64,000 bases of DNA, taken from the NCBI GenBank assembly GCA_030533445.1, contig CM060064.1, positions 40,517,787 to 40,581,786 of the forward strand. The letters run 5' to 3'. Below are positions 47,191 to 59,400 of this stretch, one piece after another. The notes beneath the pieces are model-generated. The model had not been told where the DNA came from and did no database searches. It was given only the letters and a program-made list of their open reading frames with translations. Every line of letters begins with the position of its first letter. Positions within the stretch are counted from its first letter, which is position 1. The DNA is from Cyprinodon diabolis (Eukaryota; Chordata; Actinopteri; Cyprinodontiformes; Cyprinodontidae). Position numbers and translations under genes: made by a program.

Positions 47191-48335
47191 TGTTTAATTT
47201 TTATAGACGATTTTTGTTCCCCCTTACAAAACATTTGATACAGGTCCAAGGCAATCAGACCCTGAAAAGCTTAGCCTTCACATATAATGTGTGAAACTTA
47301 TGACAACCTTTTGACAACTACATTTGCACTTGAAAGTGTACATACTCTTCCATTAAAGACAAAAAAATCAGCTAGGAGTAAAATAAATTGAAATTAAAAT
47401 CATCCATCCATCCTGCCATCCATCCTTGCAAGGGTGTTTCTATAATGTTCTTTAATGTTATTTTCTGTAATGTTCAGGAAATGTTAAATCAGATTTCTGC
47501 ACCTGTTAACAGGTATGTTGGTTCACAGTTCTCCAGTGAGGTACTTTAATTTGTCTGAAGGTTTTCCAAAATTATTTTTTTAGCAAAAATGAAAAATCTG
47601 GATTTTGTTTTACAGAATTATCATTTAGTCGTTTTTTTATTTATAAAATTTTTTTTCACTTTTGTGTTGTCTGAATTGCTAATGTGAATTCATTATTTCC
47701 TTTAATGGGAGTGTAAGTAATCTTTCAAGCACAACTGTATGAAAATGATGACACTGATTCTCTTATGAAAGACATGGAGATGAAAATGTCTTCTTTATGT
47801 TGCCTTAACTGAGTTTTAAGTAAAAAAAAAAAAAAGATAATACATTTTTTTTTATTACGTTGACATGCATAACCAATATCTGCTACTTTAACGATGCTGG
47901 TCAACATTCTCAGTCATCCAGGTCATGGGCATTCAAAAATGACTATGAATATGACCTCATGATGTTTTAGGCAATCTGGATAGATTTTAAGAACCACCTT
48001 CCTACTCCTGTTCATTTAATAAAAAAACCAGTATACCATTTGTTACTTACAGTGTTTTGTTAGTACGTCATAAACATAAAATAGTTAGTTTTTCGGGAGG
48101 TTTAATTAATTAAACAGATGAATTGCATAAGTCATCTGCTAATAAATCTCAGTTTTACTATTAGATCCAGCATGTACTTATTATTTCTTATTAATCGTGT
48201 TTTTTGAAATACTATTTTCTAAAACAAACAACATATGAATTATATAATAGCCTAGGATTTTTAAGCTACCTTTATGCTTCCAGGTCATAGCTGCAGATCT
48301 AAGCAGATGAAATGTTGTGGCTCTGACTTCACATC
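47191..48335. other. Intergenic AT-rich DNA, nothing recognised
   Basis: No exon or repeat assigned beyond a short CATC run at 47402. Confidence 0.5.
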
Positions 48336-48339
48336 TAAT

Positions 48340-49010
48340 CAGCTTCATCCTTAACCATCTTCTCTCCCTGGTGAAGTTTTTGTTGGATTGTCTGCAGTTT
48401 GCGTACCAGCCTGGCATTGAATATGGATGAGATCATCATTTACCTCCCACTCCGAGCTCTGACCTGCCTGGAATAGATGGAAGCCCTGTGAAGCTCATGT
48501 TCTTTGATTCCTCCAGTTCTTTTAATAGCATCCAGACCGGCCCTTTGAAAGAGAAGCTGGAGCTGTCAAGACTGGACCACCATCTGTCCCAGTTGATACT
48601 GGATTACCTCACTGACAACAAGGGGACTGTGTGGCTGGTCTTCAGCACGGGGGCCTGAACATGGCCTCATTACAGGTGTGGGAAATTCAAGAGACAAGTG
48701 CTGCGAATTAGTTTCTGATATAAGGTCTATGATGCAGACTTCTGCACAACGGTCTGTTTATTTTGTTGTTTCTGTCCCTATTAAATACACCAAATAAATA
48801 AAGTTACAGCGTATGAAGTTTGCAGACTCGTGCCAAAAAGACACCAAATGATCAAAGCAGGAGAAAAACCAAGGAGCTGGAGGTGGATCTCCAGAAACAC
48901 AGACCCACCACTGGCAGCATTCAGGGAACTAAGAATAATATAGAGGACTAGGTGTTCTCTGCAACCACAACCTGGACTAAAGTCACAACACTGATAATCA
49001 TGCAGCCAAT
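48340..49010 (+). pseudogene. Decayed non-LTR reverse transcriptase (Rex1/CR1-like)
   Basis: Plus-strand words in order: LQFAYQPGIEYG, then KLMFFDSSSSFNSIQTGPLK, KLELSRLDHHLSQLILDYLT, a TGA stop near the 'TGAPQG' position (FSTGA*), MKFADS further on, and finally YRGLGVLCNHNLD. These are the 'LQFAY...GV.DA', 'FLDFSSAFNTI.P', 'W..DYLT', 'NTGAPQG', 'KFADD', 'YLGV.LD..L.W' blocks of Rex1/CR1-type reverse transcriptases. The FADD catalytic motif is damaged and several frameshifts occur. It has no function of its own. Confidence 0.7.
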
Positions 49011-49279
49011 TTCAGAGCAAACTGAGTCAGACAGAGACGCGATTATTTAAACTAAAGATATTAAGCAGGACTCTACCATTTATGTAGAACGGCATATGTA
49101 TAAATATCCGAATAAACAGGACAAAATATGAAGATGTAAGAAAGGCTGAAAATTATTTTAGTATTTTGTATTTTCCACACTTGAAAATTGATTTTCTCAA
49201 GTGTCTTTATTTCTAGCGTCCTAATTGTTGCTAAATAATTGAAGTAATTTCCAGTCCTTAACGATTATAGGCTTGGATC

Positions 49280-49640
49280 AGTAAATACTCTAGAAACTTA
49301 GACTTAGACTCAACTCCTTAGACTCAACTTAGATTTAGACTCAATTACTCCTTCAGGGAAATTCTGGTTCCAGTAGTTTATATAGAGTACAAAGAGTTAA
49401 AGCAAGATGCCATTAAAGATAGAAACACAACAGACAATATAAAAAGAGTGTATATAGTACAAATGAGCATAATAAAGTTCCAATGACCTAGAATATGTTT
49501 CCTTTAGATATAAAAACATCAGCACTGTAGAGAGCTAAGGAAAGACTACACAGTAGTTGACTTGGATTGTTGCACTTGTACTGCAGAGATGTACTGACCT
49601 TATACATGAGTAAAAAATTACACAGACTGAGCAGTAGTCA
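49280..49640 (-). repeat. Probable LINE 3' untranslated fragment
   Basis: Contains a short tandem run of TTAGACTCAA-like words at 49300-49350, then TCCTTCAGGGAAATTCTGG, the antisense form of a fish retrotransposon tail. The remainder (to 49640) has the same plain wording as 17040-17150. Tentative. Confidence 0.35.
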
Positions 49641-49699
49641 GCATGTACTATTGCACAGGGAGAGAGAAGAATATTTCACATGAGTGACAATATGCAATG

Positions 49700-50010
49700 T
49701 TTTGCATAAAAATATCCCTAATATAATAAGCCCCCTCCGTTGCCCCTGACGCATAATTCGCTTGTGCCGCCGTCACTGCTTAAGACTCCTGTAAAGAACT
49801 CTAAACACCATTACTCATTAAAATAGCACTTTGGATCATAATGTGGCTTTTAAAGCAGGAGTAAAAAAATATCTATATCAGGAAGCTGGGGATTGGCTGT
49901 GAACACGTGATAGGAACATGATGACACACAGAGACTGATAAGAGCCAATCAGGAAGAGAACTCATTGTTTCCAAAAGTCTCTATTCCAGTCTGTCACCAA
50001 GACAGCATCA
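49700..50010. promoter_or_regulatory. Candidate regulatory block with GATA and CCAAT motifs
   Basis: A repeat-free, GC-richer block. It holds a CACGTG E-box at 49906-49911, ATTGG at 49892-49896, and GATAAG (49937-49942) only 2 bp before CCAAT (49945-49949). The GATA-CCAAT pairing recalls the module repeated three times at 24672. No coding evidence. Confidence 0.25.
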
Positions 50011-50690
50011 GAAATGCAGCGTTCACTCTAAAACAATCACTTTAATGGACTGCCTACTACGGACTCAAAGAGAGCAGAAAACCTGCAGCTATTTTTACAG
50101 ATATTGTTTATATATCTGCAAAAACAAACTTATTGGAGTGTTGATCTTTTAAAGCCCAGGTTTAACCCAACATTGGATATGTATAAAAAGTACAAATGCA
50201 GCACTGTGCAATAGTCTTGGGCTAGATCAATTGATTAAAATAGGTTCAAAGTTAGATTTTCTTCATAAGGGATAATGGTATAGCTTTTAAAGTTTTTCAA
50301 AGGCCTTTCATTGTTTTTTAATTATGTTAATTAATTTCCATTGGGTTTAATCCTGTCCTTTTCTTATGCTGCCTTGAGATATCATGTGCTCTACAGCGAA
50401 AAGACAAACCTAAAGAGGGTGAGATACTGCTTTGTCTTTTCTGTTGCATTTGTTAATTCAAGCACTTCAAGGACACATTTCCCACAGTTTAATTTTGCTA
50501 TATGGCTTATTTTCTTTTTATTAATTAAGCTCTTGTATTTGATGCAGTTTTTATTCCTTGTTAGTGCATGTAAATAAGAGGACATTCAGTTATAAAACTG
50601 CTTTTGTTTGAATTGGATTGGTTTTAAAAGGGCTACAGATATATATTTAAAGAGCTTTTTGAATTGACGTAGGTCTATCCTACCGTGTGG
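50011..50690. other. Intergenic AT-rich DNA, nothing recognised
   Basis: No exon or repeat assigned. Confidence 0.5.
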
Positions 50691-50694
50691 ACGT

Positions 50695-50960
50695 CTCATA
50701 TCCACAGCCCTTTCAAGGTGACCCCACAGATTTTCTATCATTTTTTTTGTCTGACTTAAAACAGCATTAAAAAAAATCTAATCTGTGATCGACTCGGCCG
50801 CATACTAGGAATCCAAGTGATGCCTAAAAAATTGAATCTGTCTTTACATTTTAGCAGACACCTGGTGGTTTCGAGGTTGAGTCTCTGGGTTTCTTGACAA
50901 TGCTTCCACCTCCGTGTTTTGAAGGTCTTCATCTTTTAATTTTCCAACCCTAAAAGGCAG
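50695..50960 (-). pseudogene. Possible decayed Tc1-like remnant
   Basis: AAGGTGACCCCACAGATTTTC and ATGCTTCCACCTCCGTGTT recall antisense pieces of Tc1-family transposons. No frame survives, so this is tentative. Confidence 0.25.
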
Positions 50961-51535
50961 TTGATTGTTTTGTCACCTAGAACAGAACTGGCACTTTTCA
51001 GAAATAACTGCTGCTCCTGCCAGCCTCCCTACTAGCTTCCATGTTGTTGTTATGAATATTGTCAGAGAAGCTTCCAGTTCCGTTGTAAGTTTTTCACTAT
51101 TTTATCATTTCTTTAACTACTGAAAGCCGTCTTTATGCTATTCTTTTTATCTTCCGGGTCCCATTCTCCTAGCTTTTAGTAATGAGACCATTTTGACCCT
51201 TTGTTATCATTTTTAACAATGGCTCCAGCCAAACAAAGCATATCAGCAAATGCCAGATAAGTCCCACTAAAAAAAAGGAAATTTTATTTCTAAATAGTAT
51301 AAAATTATAAATGTGAGCTGAGACTAATGTGCAAAATTTAATACAATTGGGCAAAGTTTTGGTTTAAAGCTGTGTTCCCTTTTACAGAAAGGGTGAATTT
51401 TATTTTTCTTTATATGTTATCTTCATTTGTATTTTTTTTTTAATTTAAATTCTAGTTGTTGTGTCTTCCATTAAATGTAGAAAAAGCATTTTGAAACTAT
51501 GAGGTGTTTTAGAATAAAAGACTTTCATATTCGCA
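50961..51535. other. Intergenic AT-rich DNA, nothing recognised
   Basis: No exon or repeat assigned. Confidence 0.5.
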
Positions 51536-51539
51536 GTAA

Positions 51540-52060
51540 CAGTCACAAACAGCAGCCTTTAGCTGAAGCAACATAAATCGGCCCCCTGTGTCCCCTCAGC
51601 CCTGCAGGTGAACACTGCCATGTAATATGCAGAAGCAGTGGTGATAATGAGGATTTACATTGACAAAACAAATGCTTACCAATATATCAAACATATTCCC
51701 GCTGCCTGTCCTCTAATCTGGTAAAAAAAAAAAAAAAAAAAAGACAAAGAAAAGAAGGAATCTGTCAGGAAGGTGAAAGGGCTGGGTCACAACAAACAGC
51801 CATTTCATTACTGTGGCTCAAATGTCCCAGGGTTTAATTCAATCACAGGGCGATTATTTTTACTCAGATTCCACTCTGCAGGGAATTGGCTTTCGTGTGC
51901 TGCTGACCTCTTTACACGATGGCCATTTATCCCCCTCAGAAGAATTGTTTGGACGGTTTCATTGTCATATCCCTGAGTGCTGCTGGCTCTGGGTTTGGTG
52001 AGCCGTCACCTATCTTGTTATCTCCTCCTCCTCCTGCTGGTGAGATCAACTCGAGGAAAG
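51540..52060. promoter_or_regulatory. Candidate conserved enhancer about 3 kb upstream of tbx20 (block 1)
   Basis: A repeat-free block of mixed composition, interrupted only by an A run at 51723-51742. Open frames on both strands have no resemblance to protein. It includes ATGGCCATTTATCC at 51919-51932, a near-MEF2 word TTATTTTTAC at 51855-51864, and two GATA cores (TATCT 52011-52015, TTATCT 52018-52023). Position and composition make it one of the better cis-regulatory candidates for tbx20. Confidence 0.35.
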
Positions 52061-52087
52061 CATGCAGAGCTGCATAAAGAAGAAACT

Positions 52088-52131
52088 TGTTTTAACATCT
52101 ATCTATCTAATTATCTATATATCTATCTAAG
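52088..52131. repeat. Imperfect (ATCT)n microsatellite
   Basis: Runs of ATCT with AATT and ATAT interruptions between the two candidate regulatory blocks. Confidence 0.8.
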
Positions 52132-52229
52132 TTAAAATGTATATTAAATATATAAATGTGATTACTCGCTAAAGGCCTATATTAATATAAAGAGGACATC
52201 AAGTGTTCCTTCATTTTTTTCTGTTTCCT

Positions 52230-52650
52230 TTGTTAATTATCATGCAGCACCATCACTAACCACCATCTGTGCTTTAACCTCCATGCTGCCTGTTTCTTTA
52301 AGGCGCCAGCGGCCCCTGAAAGTGTGAATAATATTCAGTAAGGAGTGACGCTTAAGAGGGAAAGCTTTTAGCACATTATCCACTGCCAATTGCAAGGTAA
52401 TCTCATTTGCCAGTGCAGGTCTCTTATTAAATATCTGCACCAGCAGATCTGCATTCAGGAGTCCCCTAATAGGTTTAGCTGCTTGGCCGGTCTTTGGCTC
52501 TGTGTTTGGGTTAGCTGCTGTTTCCCTGAGAAGAGTAAAAGTGACTTTGAGGACACTGAAAAAAACAGGCAACACAGAGGTTACTGCTTTGGGAACATGG
52601 TGCCAGATGCTCCTTGAAATATTTTCAGCTTGCATTGGACTCACACTAGT
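52230..52650. promoter_or_regulatory. Candidate conserved enhancer about 2.5 kb upstream of tbx20 (block 2)
   Basis: GC-richer, repeat-free, with long frames open on both strands (134 codons on minus, 75-79 on plus) but no recognisable protein. The absence of stops in several frames suits constrained non-coding DNA of balanced composition as well as chance. GGCGCC, a BMP-Smad type site, is at 52302-52307. It could instead be a distal promoter region of tbx20. Confidence 0.35.
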
Positions 52651-54425
52651 AACAGATTGTTGTTTTGAGCCAGATCTTGCATTTATTGTGCGTCCTCCCT
52701 CTGGTTGGATTTGTTTTTCATGTATTCATTTTTTTGACTGACTAGGAGCAGTTATAAACTGATAGTTGGGAAAGGGAAAACTTCAGAATAAACAAGGGCT
52801 GCTGTCACTAATTAGACTTTTGCTGAAAAAAGCTCATCTTCCGCTGTTTTGCCTTGATATTTTTTCTGTATTTGCGGAAAGGCAGCAGGTGTGATGAAGA
52901 GTTTTGAAAATTGTACAGTTTGCCTATTCGATTCCTCACCTGGGGCTGAACCAGACCTGCAGAACATTAAGCCTAAGTGAATCTCTGGTGAAATTTTCTT
53001 TCCTGAATTCTCCTTGAAATTTTTACAAATGTTTATTTTGTTCTGAATGGTTTCTTACATGTGAGTCAGAAATGTACCTCTGACCAGCACTCCATAATAT
53101 GCTCACTGTGTTATTTGTCCTATCTTAGCTATTCTTAGCAACCTATTGGATTCAAAATAGCACTTTAAATATTCCTCCTTAATATATGTCAGTAAATTTT
53201 AATTTAAAACGTTTACAACTTTTCTTTACTTTTAATCTATTTTATTTTTTTTTTCACTCATTAGTTAATAACATGACATAAAATAAAATAACTGCAAAGC
53301 TAATTAAAAAGTAAGCCACTGTGAGAGGTGATTTTGAACCTTGATTTAGAGAGACATTATTTTCACAAAACCTCATGTCACTTCAGGCCTCAACCTTCTG
53401 GAATACTAAGCCTATTTCAGCAAGGGAATGCTAAAATTTTCAAACCCTCTAAATAAATAAAAAAATGCGGTTGCTAGATGCTCAAACATTTGATCATGAG
53501 TGATCGGGGTGCACTATAGTGATAAACACATATGGACTATTTATTATCTTTAATGCTTTCAGTGCAATATATCACTAAGTACAATACCAGTGTGATCAGT
53601 GCAGTACAAGAGCTGTAAAATTCAAATAATTCACTTTTTTTTCTTCATTATAGTCATTGACCTTATTGTTTGTCTATACTATGATGTGGTGTCTATGTTA
53701 AGGGTTTTAAATATCTAATTTGCCTGTGACAACAACTTGCCAGGAGGACAGATTGAAATTAGCCTAAAGCTATAATCTGGCATATTTATATTGTCTATTG
53801 TTCATATGCATGGTCCTCTATTTTTTTCAAAATCAATAAAACATTTTAAAAATGTATAAAACAACAAATGATGAAAAGAAACACTTAAAAAAACATGAAA
53901 ATCAAAACACATTGTTCATGCAGTTTTTTTGTTTTTCTTTTTGTTTTTTTCTTTTTAACCAAAATAATAGCTGGGCCAAATATAATTAAATTTCAAACCC
54001 TTTTCTTTTTATTATAAAAAATACAACAAGGCACTTTTTTGTAGACCTGTGTCCCAATCTGTTTGATGCACCTTTTTTTCTGGATGAAATGGATAAAACC
54101 ACCAATTAAGTTGTAATAATACATTTAAATAAGTATAAAGCAGGGGAATTACCATAGGTTAAAAGGCCTTTAAAAAACCTCCACATTTATCTAATTATAT
54201 ATTCTATGCGCCCTTGTCAAACCTTGCTCTTATTCTCCTCCAAGAACTTCCTTTGTTGGTAAATTTCACCCTCTGGATTAAGTGATGCATTAAAATGTCC
54301 TTCATTATCTTTAAAGGGGATCAAGGTAAAGCAAATGTAAAGGATGGTTCATATGGATTCCCTTTTGTTTTGCAAGACATCAAAGGAGTTCTCCTGCATA
54401 TATTAGTCATTTCAGTCTGTCATCA
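52651..54425. other. AT-rich DNA upstream of tbx20, nothing recognised
   Basis: No exon or repeat assigned; several T and A runs. Confidence 0.5.
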
Positions 54426-54429
54426 GCCT

Positions 54430-54956
54430 CTGCAGTCATAAAATTCTCACATTATTACTTCCAATATCTCTCTCTCTCTGTTCTGCTCCAGCTCTGTTTC
54501 CCTGTCTGTCTCTGTTGGCAGCAGCAGGTGATTTAATTGGCTGCTCGCTTTCAGGGCCTCTGTGAGACAGTGGGAGCGTGACGTGGAGGCAGAGGCAGTG
54601 ATTGGAGGGCAGACTGGAATAATAAGGAGAGGCTGAACCGGAGCGGACTGATGCGTCCCAGCCGCTGGCCTCAGATCTGACATCCACCAGGAGACACTTG
54701 TGCGTTCCTCCTTCAACATGAATCCAACAAGACCTCCTGTTAGGCTGCAATAAAACTGCTTGTCTTTCTTTCTGACTGTTAACCTGCACACTTCAGCGAA
54801 GCATTTTTGCGCAGAAAGTCCTTAAATCAAGGAAAAACAGCGCGTAAATTTCTTCAACTTTCTGCCGCTTGGAGCCAAACGGCGGCTGGCATCTCTAGAG
54901 ATTTTCTGCTTTTATTTGATCAGAGGGGAATATTTTGCCTTTTTCACAGCACCGAC
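54430..54956 (+). promoter_or_regulatory. tbx20: Probable promoter and 5' untranslated region of tbx20
   Basis: GC-richer than the DNA to its left and directly before the tbx20 start codon. It has ATTGG (inverted CCAAT) words at 54537-54541 and 54601-54605, a TGACGTGG at 54580-54587 and a TCTCTC run at 54466-54479. ATAAAA at 54751-54756 is the only TATA-like word and is not convincing. No splice acceptor upstream of the ATG was identified, so the 5' UTR may be continuous with exon 1. The transcription start is not determined. Confidence 0.4.
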
Positions 54957-55086
54957 ATGGAGTACACGTCATCTCCCAAGCCGCAGCTCTCATCCCGGGC
55001 CAATGCTTTCTCCATAGCCGCCCTGATGTCCAGCGGGAAGTCCAGCAAGGACAAGGAGGCGGAGGAGAACACCATCAAACCTCTGG
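54957..55086 (+). CDS. tbx20: tbx20 coding exon 1
   Basis: Codons 1-43 plus one base. The start ATG has a good context (GACATGG, with G at -3 and +4). Encodes MEYTSSPK...[12 protein letters not shown]...NTIKPL; FSIAALM is the repression motif. The donor is G|GTAAG at 55087. The frame is also open upstream of the ATG but has no upstream ATG in it before 54807. Confidence 0.95.
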
Positions 55087-56344
55087 GTAAGAAAGGGTTT
55101 TATCTCAGTCACTGCTGGATCCTCTTGACAAAAAATGGCAGTTAAATATTTAATATGTATCATTAAAATGAGAGAAAAGGCTTTGCTTCTTTATCTTTTT
55201 TATGTGAAAAAAAAATGTCAAATAAACGTTGATGTGGAACCGTACATTTAAGCTTTTACGCACAGCTTGGTCCATTTATCACCTGAGGAAGTTTGATACA
55301 CTATCATCGTTTTTTACATCATATTGATATTTGGTCTTATCAATTTGCTGAAAAAAAGTTATTCGTTTTTTTTTTGTTTTGTTTTTTTTTTTTGTTAAAA
55401 AAGTCGTAAAGTTTTTACATAAATACATTTTAGTTTTATATTGTTGTCGGTTTTAATGATAGGGTTTACTCATTATCAGGTACAAGAATAAAAACTCATA
55501 TATTAAGAATCCATGATGATTGTTCTCATTTTTATTGACACGTTTATGGATTTAAATTCCAAAATATAAAAGGTTAATTATTCCACGAAATTTGCTTTTT
55601 GTTTTGTTTTGTTTTTTATTTTGTTGCCTTAGTTTTTTTTCTTATTTCTTTTTTTACTTTAGCCTATTTACTCATAGGGAACCCTCGTATTGTTGAGACT
55701 TTTACATCTTAAGGATTTTTTTTAATGTATCATTCTTTCTGCTTAAAGGCTATAATGTGAAATAAGAACTATCCTCATTTTTATTCTCATCCTCCTAATA
55801 TCAGAGCAATTCGTGGAGAAATCCTCCTGCAACCAGCAGTCCCTGGCTGACTTGTCCTCCCTGGACGGGCACGGGGACTTCAGCGGGAACGCGCCCGCAG
55901 TGTGCACGGAGCCACTCATCCCCACCAATCCCGGCATCCCCAGCGAGGAGATGGCCAAGATCTCGTGCAGCCTGGAGACCAAAGAGCTTTGGGACAAATT
56001 CCACGAGCTCGGCACTGAGATGATCATCACCAAGTCTGGAAGGTAAAGTGTTTGAATGCATTCATGCAGATGCTGCTCTCTAGTCACTCTGAACACATAG
56101 AATATATGAAATGTGGAAAATATAATGAAAGGTGGCCTCTTCCCTTCTTGTCTTTAAATTTATTGTTTTAGGATTTGTGTCTGTCTGTGCTACATGTTAT
56201 GTTTTTATTAAATTGCTTTATTTTTTAAAATGAAATAAATAAAAAAATTGCTGCTCTCTATTTATTTATGTAGGCTACTGGTCAGACGGCGCTGAGAAAC
56301 AATAGAAACCGATTTCACTTTAAAAAAAAACCTGTTTACTGTTA

Positions 56345-56412
<68 letters not shown>

Positions 56413-59400
56413 TCTTTTTTTACTATCAAAGCTGCAGATGAAATTGTCCAGAGAGCTTTTACAAACGAATTTTTTTTTTTTTTTACGCTGGTATAAACAA
56501 AATGACAACTAAAAACTTTCTGAGTCTTCACTTTCAGTAGAGGTTATAACTATTGTCGGGTTTTTGGGGCGTTTTTTTTTTTTTTTTTTTTTTTGTGCTA
56601 CACACAACAAGGGTTAACTTAATTAATGGTTATTTTTAAACGAAAATACTTTCTTTAAATTTAATGCAATGGGTTAATTGTGATAAAGAAGTCCAACATT
56701 TTCAGCACAATTTATTTTACTCTAAAGGCATCACTTTACCACAATAATTTTTTTGTAGCCACATTAAAATAAATTTTTTAAACATATATCCAACCTGATA
56801 TATTTTATTATTTTCATGATTTGATAAACAGGCTGTTTGCATAATTTTTGGTTGTATTTATTTTTTTCTTTTTAAAATCCAATCTAAAATCCCATTAATC
56901 TGATCCCATTTGTCTGCTGTGTCTAGGATCAAAGGTTTATTCAACCTTTATTACATATCCTGTTGTTTTTATGGAGTTAAATCCGTCTCTAACGCTGAAT
57001 CATCCAAATATTCCGTTTACATTTTATTTTTATATTTTCTTTTTCTTTTTCGTTTATTTATTATTTTATTTATCGCAATAATAATAAGAAGAATATTATC
57101 CTATAGGCGGATGTTTCCTACCATCCGGGTTTCTTTCTCCGGGGTTGACCAGGACTCCAAGTACATCGTCCTGATGGACATCGTCCCGGTGGACAACAAG
57201 CGGTACCGCTACGCCTACCACCGCTCCTCCTGGTTGGTGGCCGGCAAGGCCGACCCTCCTCTGCCCGCCAGGTAAACACCACCAAACTGGACATTATTCT
57301 GGATTTTTATCATATTTTCTTTCTATATCAAAGATTAAGATTAAAACAAATCTTTTAAATAGTCGCATTGGTGTCTTGAGTGTAAGCTTTAGCCGCAATA
57401 AGTCTCATATTCTACAAAATAAATAAATAAATAAAAAACAGCAAAAAAACAAAATAAAAAAATAAAAAGAAAAAAATTATTTTATGCTGTTTTAATTTTC
57501 ATTATACCAGGGACAATACAAACTGTTTAGTCTCCTCATCCAACAAGGATTTTATCAATTACTTATTCCCAATATAATCAACATCTTTATAAGAACCAGC
57601 ATTTGCCTCTGCAATTATCATGGGCTACAATTATAATTCAACAATATAATAATAATATCACGTTAAAAGCAATTAAGCAGTACCTTAAAAAAACACAGTT
57701 TTCTGATGCTGAAAGATAAAAGTCTTAAATGCCTCCCTTATTTTCTTGAAAACAAAGAAACGGCTGCTTGTGGTGACATAATAAAGACTATGATGCATTT
57801 TAAAGAAAGAAAAAAAGGGAAAATTTTCATTTCAAACCGTTTTTCACCAACCTCAAAAAATGAGAAGATTTAGCCAGACGTTTTGTGACGATACACTTTG
57901 TGTCAATTAAAATCAATTAAGTTCTGCTCGTTCATTGGTCAAGCGGCCCGTGCTTCGAATTCCTCTGAGCCAATCAGATGTGAGATGTGTTCTCCCGCTG
58001 CAGGTTATACGTCCACCCGGACTCTCCGTTCACCGGGGAGCAGCTGATGAAGCAGATGGTTTCCTTCGAGAAGGTCAAGCTGACAAACAACGAGCTGGAC
58101 CAGCACGGACACGTGAGCGCGGCTTTTCTCTTTTACGAGTTCCTGTTTTTTACAGAAAGAAATATACCCATAAAAAAATAGAGGTCTGACTCAGGTCCAA
58201 GTGTTAGACAATATTTGGCTTCATTTATGCTTTTTTTTCATTTTTGGTTTTGTTTTAATTTTTATCAATTTATATATTTTTTGTCTTTAGGAGGCTAATT
58301 GTCCATTAAATATAGGCTATATATATACACTATATTGCCAAAAGTATTTGCTCACCCATCCAAATTATTGGAATCAGGTGTTCCAATCACTTCCATGGCC
58401 ACAGGTGTATAAATTCAAGCACCTAGGCATGCAGACTGTTTTTACAAACATTTGTGAAAGAATGGGTCGCTCTCAGGAGCTCAGTGAATTCCAGCGTGGA
58501 ACTGTGATAGGATGCCACCTGTGCAACAAATCCAGTCGTGAAATTTCCTCGCTCCTAAATATTCCACAGTCAACTGTCAGCTGTATTATAAGAAAATGGA
58601 AGTGTTTGGGAACGACAGCAACTCAGCCACGAAGTGGTAGGCCACGTAAACTGACGGAGCGGGGTCAGCGGATGCTGAAGCGCATAGTGCGAAGAGGTCG
58701 CCAACTTTCTGCAGAGTCAATCACTACAGACCTCCAAACTTCATGTGGCCTTCAGATTAGCTCAAGAACAGTGCGCAGAGAGCTTCATGGAATGGGTTTC
58801 CATGGTCGAGCAGCTGCATCCAAGCCATACATAACCAAGTGCAATGCAAAGCGTCGGATGCGGTGGTGTAAAGCACGCCGCCACTGGACTCTAGAGCAGT
58901 GGAGACGCGTTCTCTGGAGTGACGAATCGCGCTTCTCCATCTGGCAATCTGATGGACGGGTCTGGGTTTGGCGGTTGCCAGGAGAACGGTACTTGTCTGA
59001 CTGCATTGTGCCAAGTGTAAAGTTTGGTGGAGGGGGGATTATGGTGTGGGGTTGTTTTTCAGGAGCTGGGCTTGGCCCCTTAGTTCCAGTGAAAGGAACT
59101 CTGAATGCTTCAGCATACCAAGACATTTTGGACAATTCCATGCTCCCAACTTTGTGGGAACAGTTTGGAGCTGGCCCCTTCCTCTTCCAACATGACTGTG
59201 CACCAGTGCACAAAGCAAGGTCCATAAAGACATGGATGACAGAGTCTGGTGTGGATGAACTTGACTGGCCTGCACAGAGTCCTGACCTCAACCCGATAGA
59301 ACACCTTTGGGATGAATTAGAGCGGAGACTGAGAGCCAGGCCTTCTCGTCCAACATCAGTGTGCGACCTCACAAATGCGCTTCTGGAAGAATGGTCAAAA

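Noticed and set aside
52240..52644. 134-codon minus frame upstream of tbx20
   Set aside because: No known protein and no convincing splice borders; better read as a non-coding conserved candidate.
54807..54956. N-terminally extended Tbx20 starting at 54807
   Set aside because: The frame is open but has no ATG (it begins with TTG). The ATG at 54957 matches the conserved Tbx20 N-terminus.
56262..56531. Ile-Tyr repeat proteins over (TA)n tracts (also near 59618 and 60789-60998)
   Set aside because: Pure translation of TA microsatellites.
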